Origin: an uncultured Synergistales bacterium
Lineage (GTDB): Bacteria > Synergistota > Synergistia > Synergistales > Aminobacteriaceae
Direction of reading: 5' to 3'
NCBI GenBank assembly: GCA_905233515.1
Contig: CAJOEQ010000070.1
Location: forward strand, 1 to 9,661
DNA: 9,661 bases
The notes beneath the pieces were generated by a model. The model had not been told where the DNA came from. It saw only the letters and a list, made by a program, of their open reading frames with translations, and did not search any database. Below are positions 6,369-9,661 of the stretch, piece after piece; within the stretch, counting starts at the first letter, position 1; each line of letters begins with the position of its first letter. The position numbers were made by a program, and so were the translations under genes.

Positions 6369-8492
6369 TTATCTCTTGAGATTTACAACTTCTTCTAAAA
6401 TCTGATCGCTCGTAGTAATAACGCGCGTATTTGCTTGGAATCCTCTTTGTGCGATGATTAAATGCGTAAATTCTTCTGTTAAGTCGACATTTGACATTTC
6501 CAAAGTCTGCGAGATTATTGTACCTTTTCCGTTGACTTGTGCGGGGTCAATATTTGCCGTGCCTGAGTTCACAGTCTCGCGGAACATTGTATCGCCGATT
6601 TTCTCGAGTCCCTGTTCATTTGCGAAAGTTGCAATTGCGACTCTATATAACGGAATATTTTTCCCGTTTGAGTATGCTCCGGTTATAGTTCCGTCTTGAC
6701 CGATTGAATAATTTTCAAGGACTCCCATAGGATAACCGTCTTGATATACGGCCTTTGTTGTAGTCTCTGAAGCAAATTGAGTTACTCCGTTAAGAGTATC
6801 GCCCGCGTTTTTGCCAATTCCTCCGCCGAAGTTAAGAATAACACTGCTGCTGTTCTCTGTACCGTCTAAGCTGAAGGGAATATCAATTTCCATGTAAACA
6901 TTTTCGCCGTCTGATACTGAATGCCTTGTGCCGTCGCTGCTGACTACGTTATTAATAGTTCCGTCGCCGTTAAATTCGATTTCGCCGCAATTAGGATTAG
7001 GGATTCCTACGTTATATTCAATTTCAGCATCGTCATTAACAAGGAATGCCTCCCAACGCCAGCGGTTTTCTTTAGTATCTTTCTTGAAATTAACTTCAAG
7101 TGTGTGTTGATTGCCGAGCGAGTCATAAATTGTAGTCTTTGTTGCATGATAACCGCCGATATTTATTTGTGACACGTTTTGGAAATTGGTGGGATTAGTA
7201 GGATCTTTAGCCTGCTTAATCTCTAAATACTGGCCGTTATCTGAAGGTTCTATTATTAAAGAAGTAGCATTGAAAGGTCCCGGAAAAGTACCTGTTATAG
7301 GATTTACAGATGCAAAAGTTCCATCCGGGTTAAAATATACTTGCGCCTGCATTTGGTTTACAGAACCGGGAGCAGCAGGATCTTCCCACCACATTGTGAG
7401 TGTTGCGCCTGTTTGTGCTAACTCAGAAGCCGAACCGTTAGTAACAACTGCTTCATTGAATTCAGCAATTATAGGATATGTAATTTTGGGACTTTGTGTA
7501 GTATCAGTAACTGAGAAAGATTTATAATTCATGCCTATTTTAAGGTTGTTCTGAAAAACTACTTCATTTGTAGTAGCATCCTGAAGTTTGAGCAGTCCTG
7601 TATCATCATCATAAAGTATATTATATGAATTAGTTCCGCTTGGCCCTAACGTTATAGGATTGTTAGGAGTATTCGTTATATCTAAAACCGGAGTCCCATC
7701 ATCGTTTATGCCAATCATATCAAATACAATAGTCGGTGCCGGGTTTGTAACACCATCATCAAAAGTAATTGTTAAATAACCCGTGCCGGTAGAACCAGTA
7801 GTTAAAGCTGTATTGAAGCTGAGATCAAAATCATCGCCGCCAAATGAAACTTTCGCTGTACCTGATGGGTCATTCTTTGATAAACCTGCACGCGTGTTAA
7901 ATGGCAAGTCAGGATAACCGTATGGCAAATAAGCATTTGATCTACTGTCTAAATTACACTGGAATCTTACTTCAGATGTTGCCTTAGGTTCGATTTTTTT
8001 GCCTAATTGTATATTAACGTTGCTTAAGTCGCTTGCTCTCACGTATTGAGTCGGGTCAAGCGGGTCTTCTGAAATTTTATAGCCCTGTAAATAATTACCT
8101 GTACCGGCCTGAACTAAATCGCTGTTTGCGTCTAAAACAGTTGCGCCCGATCTGCTGTAATAAGTTTGTGTGCCGCTCCTGTAAACAAAAAAGCCCCTTC
8201 CTTGAATCATCATATCTGAAGGGTTGCCAGTGTAAGACGCTGAACCTTGAGTGTGAATTGTCTCAATTGCTGAAACGCTGACTCCGAGTCCGACCTGAGC
8301 CGGGTTAACTCCGCCGCGTGTATCTCCTGCACCTGACGCGTATTTTTGTGCCTGATACATCATATCGGCAAAAATTGTAAAATCTTTCTTGAATCCTGTA
8401 GTGTTTGCGTTTGCTATATTATTTCCGGTAACGTCGAGCATGGTCTGATGAGCACGAACACCCGTTACAGCTGTAAATAAAGATCTTAACAT
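6369..8492 (-). CDS. flgE: Flagellar hook protein FlgE (long form)
   Basis: FlgE polymerises outside the cell into the flexible hook that joins rod and filament. The 707 residues are far longer than the ~400 of the enteric protein. The ends are typical: the N-terminus MLRSLFTAVTGV with the rod/hook motif DVTGNNIANANTTGFK (20-35), and the C-terminus with QTLEMSNVDLTEEF (662-675) and AQRGFQANTRVI (681-692), which form the D0/D1 coiled-coil core. Between them IQGRGFFV (96-103) and GNYLQGY (132-138) mark the D1 domain. A large Asp/Asn/Thr-rich insert of several hundred residues lies at about 200-450, presumably the surface-exposed variable domains. Residues K166, C179 and N180 match the spacing of the lysinoalanine cross-link residues of Treponema hook protein; the only other Cys is C502. 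The start is fixed by AAGGAG, 8 nt upstream of the ATG. The gene follows flgD and is the last gene of its operon, ending at a strong terminator. Confidence 0.95.
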   Translation of the reverse strand: MLRSLFTAVTGVRAHQTMLDVTGNNIANANTTGFKKDFTIFADMMYQAQKYASGAGDTRGGVNPAQVGLGVSVSAIETIHTQGSASYTGNPSDMMIQGRGFFVYRSGTQTYYSRSGATVLDANSDLVQAGTGNYLQGYKISEDPLDPTQYVRASDLSNVNIQLGKKIEPKATSEVRFQCNLDSRSNAYLPYGYPDLPFNTRAGLSKNDPSGTAKVSFGGDDFDLSFNTALTTGSTGTGYLTITFDDGVTNPAPTIVFDMIGINDDGTPVLDITNTPNNPITLGPSGTNSYNILYDDDTGLLKLQDATTNEVVFQNNLKIGMNYKSFSVTDTTQSPKITYPIIAEFNEAVVTNGSASELAQTGATLTMWWEDPAAPGSVNQMQAQVYFNPDGTFASVNPITGTFPGPFNATSLIIEPSDNGQYLEIKQAKDPTNPTNFQNVSQINIGGYHATKTTIYDSLGNQHTLEVNFKKDTKENRWRWEAFLVNDDAEIEYNVGIPNPNCGEIEFNGDGTINNVVSSDGTRHSVSDGENVYMEIDIPFSLDGTENSSSVILNFGGGIGKNAGDTLNGVTQFASETTTKAVYQDGYPMGVLENYSIGQDGTITGAYSNGKNIPLYRVAIATFANEQGLEKIGDTMFRETVNSGTANIDPAQVNGKGTIISQTLEMSNVDLTEEFTHLIIAQRGFQANTRVITTSDQILEEVVNLKR

Positions 8493-8507
8493 GTTATATT
8501 CTCCTTC

Positions 8508-8570
8508 TTAGTTATAAATTTTATAATTTGGCGGGCGTCCTTCCTGCCTTGCCTCGTCGTTCTCATCCAT
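8508..8570 (-). CDS. Possible 20-codon ORF between flgD and flgE
   Basis: The short ORF starts MDENDEARQE, ends NYKIYN, and stops 1 nt before the flgE ribosome binding site (GAAGGAG), so the spacing looks like that of an operon gene. No Shine-Dalgarno is seen before its ATG, which sits inside a 14-bp inverted repeat. The first two thirds are clearly richer in G+C than the surroundings. I recognise no family. It may be a real micropeptide, the remnant of a gene often found between flgD and flgE in other flagellar operons, or simply untranslated leader. Confidence 0.22.
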   Translation of the reverse strand: MDENDEARQEGRPPNYKIYN

Positions 8571-8574
8571 GAGA
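8561..8574. repeat. Short inverted repeat in the flgD-flgE gap
   Basis: TCTCAT-CC-ATGAGA is a perfect inverted repeat with 6-bp arms and a 2-bp centre. It lies beside an A7T5 tract (8579-8590) and a GC-rich stretch. The 2-nt loop is too tight for a good RNA hairpin, so a protein site or chance are the main options. Confidence 0.4.
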
Positions 8575-8590
8575 GCGGAAAAATTTTTTT

Positions 8591-8610
8591 AGCTTATATT
8601 AGCTTATATC
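8591..8610. repeat. 10-bp tandem duplication over the flgD stop codon
   Basis: AGCTTATATT and AGCTTATATC are adjacent near-identical 10-mers, and the flgD stop codon lies across their junction. Removing one copy would still leave a stop, so there is no effect on the protein end. Confidence 0.6.
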
Positions 8611-9051
8611 AGAAATTCCCTCAACTTTTTCAAGTGCGATTTCGCCTTCTGTAGTGTCAAGAATTGTTTTGCCGTTGTCGAACCATACAGCATTAACGAG
8701 CGCGGCCACTTGTTTGCCGTCATCATTTGTGAAAGCTACAGCCTTCCCGACATAATTTGCTGCTGAGAATTTATTTACTTCTGCTATAGAATTTAGAGTA
8801 CTATTCATGTTTTGCATTTGTTCGAGGCTTGAGAATGTCGCCATTTGTGAAATAAATTCCCTGTCTTCCATAGGATTTAGCGGATCTTGATTTGATAATT
8901 CGGCAATCAATAATTTCAAGAAAGCGTCTTTGCCTAAATCATTTGTCGCAGTCGTTACAGCACTTGTTGAACTCGTAGAAGTTGCCGCCGTAGTTGTGCT
9001 TGTTGATATATTTGCTAAATTTGTATAATTATTAACGTCTGTTACAGCCAT
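8599..9051 (-). CDS. flgD: Flagellar hook cap/scaffold protein FlgD (short form)
   Basis: FlgD caps the growing hook and is needed for FlgE subunits to assemble. The 150-residue product has a flexible, Thr/Ser-rich start (about 15-37), then the diagnostic FlgD block from KDAFLKLLIAELSNQDPLNP (41-60) through MEDREFISQMATFSSLEQM (61-79), and a C-terminal beta-rich segment (about 96-145) beginning YVGKAV. It is shorter than the ~230-residue enteric protein and close to the Bacillus-type length, so the extra Ig-like domain is absent. GAGGGAG lies 9 nt before the ATG. The gene starts 25 nt after fliK and precedes flgE, the usual order in flagellar operons. Confidence 0.93.
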   Translation of the reverse strand: MAVTDVNNYTNLANISTSTTTAATSTSSTSAVTTATNDLGKDAFLKLLIAELSNQDPLNPMEDREFISQMATFSSLEQMQNMNSTLNSIAEVNKFSAANYVGKAVAFTNDDGKQVAALVNAVWFDNGKTILDTTEGEIALEKVEGISDIS

Positions 9052-9076
9052 TTTTAAATTCTCCCTCGTAAAAAAT

Positions 9077-9661
9077 TTATGCTACCCAGTAAAGCAAGCC
9101 GTCTTCAAGATCGATTCTAAATTCTTCAGTCTCTAAATCTGAATCGTCTTCAGCTCCGTTAAATGCGTTATAGTAGGGATTATTATTTTGATTCTGGCCT
9201 TGTCCCTGTTGATTATCCTGCTGAACGTCGACTGTAAAATTTGTAACTTGAACGCCCTGCTGTGATAAATTCATACGAAGCTGATTTAATTGGTCTTGCA
9301 CTAATTGTCGGATTTGTTCACTTGCTACTTTAATAGAAGCCTCGACTCCTGACGAATTAGAAGATAATTCAACGCTGATTCGGCCAAGTGCGGGAGGGTC
9401 AATCACGATATTTGCTTTCTGGACTCCATCGGCGCGAATAAAGCGGATTACATTAACGACTCCATCACGTAAATTTGCACTCGGTGTGAATTCAAGATTA
9501 GCGCGTAAATTTAAAGGACTCGGCGAATTTTGCGAGAGAGTGCGGCGGCTCGTTAAGACTCCTTCAAAAAATGCCTGAAAATTTGAATGTGATTCGACTC
9601 GATTATTATTATTTGAGCGTTCAGGCTGATTATTTTGCGAGATTTTGCGGGAGTCATTTGT
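9077..9661 (-). CDS. fliK: Flagellar hook-length control protein FliK, C-terminal part (5' end outside window)
   Basis: FliK is a secreted molecular ruler that, through its C-terminal domain, switches the export gate (FlhB) from hook to filament substrates. The frame is open to the right edge, giving 194 residues plus stop; a GTG at 9406 is internal. The far N-terminal visible part is polar and Asn/Ser-rich (for example SNNNNRVESHS), typical of the disordered ruler. The conserved C-terminal domain follows: an N-terminal strand region (ANLRDGVVNVIRFIRADG), the hallmark IDPPALGRISVEL (family LxPxxLGxVEV) and an amphipathic helix (SEQIRQLVQDQLNQLRMNL followed by SQQGV). After that comes a Gln/Asn-rich stretch and an acidic tail ending LLYWVA. 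It sits 25 nt upstream of flgD in the same operon. Confidence 0.88.
   Translation of the reverse strand, partial: TNDSRKISQNNQPERSNNNNRVESHSNFQAFFEGVLTSRRTLSQNSPSPLNLRANLEFTPSANLRDGVVNVIRFIRADGVQKANIVIDPPALGRISVELSSNSSGVEASIKVASEQIRQLVQDQLNQLRMNLSQQGVQVTNFTVDVQQDNQQGQGQNQNNNPYYNAFNGAEDDSDLETEEFRIDLEDGLLYWVA

Noticed and set aside
6454..7527. Plus-strand open frames opposite flgE
   Set aside because: They are antisense shadows of a long, well-recognised gene with no ribosome binding sites or family motifs.
9077..9406. A complete 109-residue gene starting at the GTG at 9406
   Set aside because: The frame continues upstream with FliK-like sequence (NVIRFIRADGVQKANIV) to the window edge, so the GTG is an internal valine.

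Overview
The window is AT-rich bacterial DNA with dense, short-spaced genes. It comes from a flagellated, probably anaerobic bacterium. The flagellar gene order (fliK-flgD-flgE), an NhaC-type antiporter fragment and the codon style would fit a low-GC Synergistota or Spirochaetota-like gut or sediment lineage. That placement is inference; there is no rRNA or marker gene here to settle it.

Left part, + strand (1-2268): the 3' half of an NhaC-family Na+/H+ antiporter gene, a hairpin terminator, then trpF (phosphoribosylanthranilate isomerase) followed after 3 nt by an EamA/DMT-family permease. The permease is split between two reading frames and appears to have lost sequence around its penultimate membrane region, so it is annotated as a pseudogene or frame-damaged gene. 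TrpF keeps both catalytic residues but carries Asn at a normally invariant Asp.

Middle part, + strand (2269-4390): a two-gene operon with its own candidate promoter. It holds an orphan ParA-type ATPase and, overlapping it by one base, a long, very acidic, repeat-rich, probably disordered protein. A one-base deletion near 4147 seems to have cut this protein's acidic tail, because the tail continues in the next frame to 4346. A strong hairpin terminator closes the operon. This pair is the best candidate in the window for an undescribed system, possibly a ParA/adaptor cargo-positioning pair.

Right part, - strand (4400-9661): reading in transcription order from the right edge, the C-terminal part of fliK (hook-length control), flgD (hook cap), a 106-nt gap with an odd GC-rich 20-codon ORF, and flgE (a 707-residue hook protein). 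A good rho-independent terminator follows, then a separately promoted GH13 amylosucrase-type gene, which is convergent with the ParA operon. The three flagellar proteins act together: FlgD caps the growing hook, FlgE polymerises beneath it and FliK measures its length. FlgE carries a Lys-13-Cys-Asn arrangement (K166, C179, N180) that matches the lysinoalanine cross-link residues known from Treponema hook protein. This is the most striking single observation.
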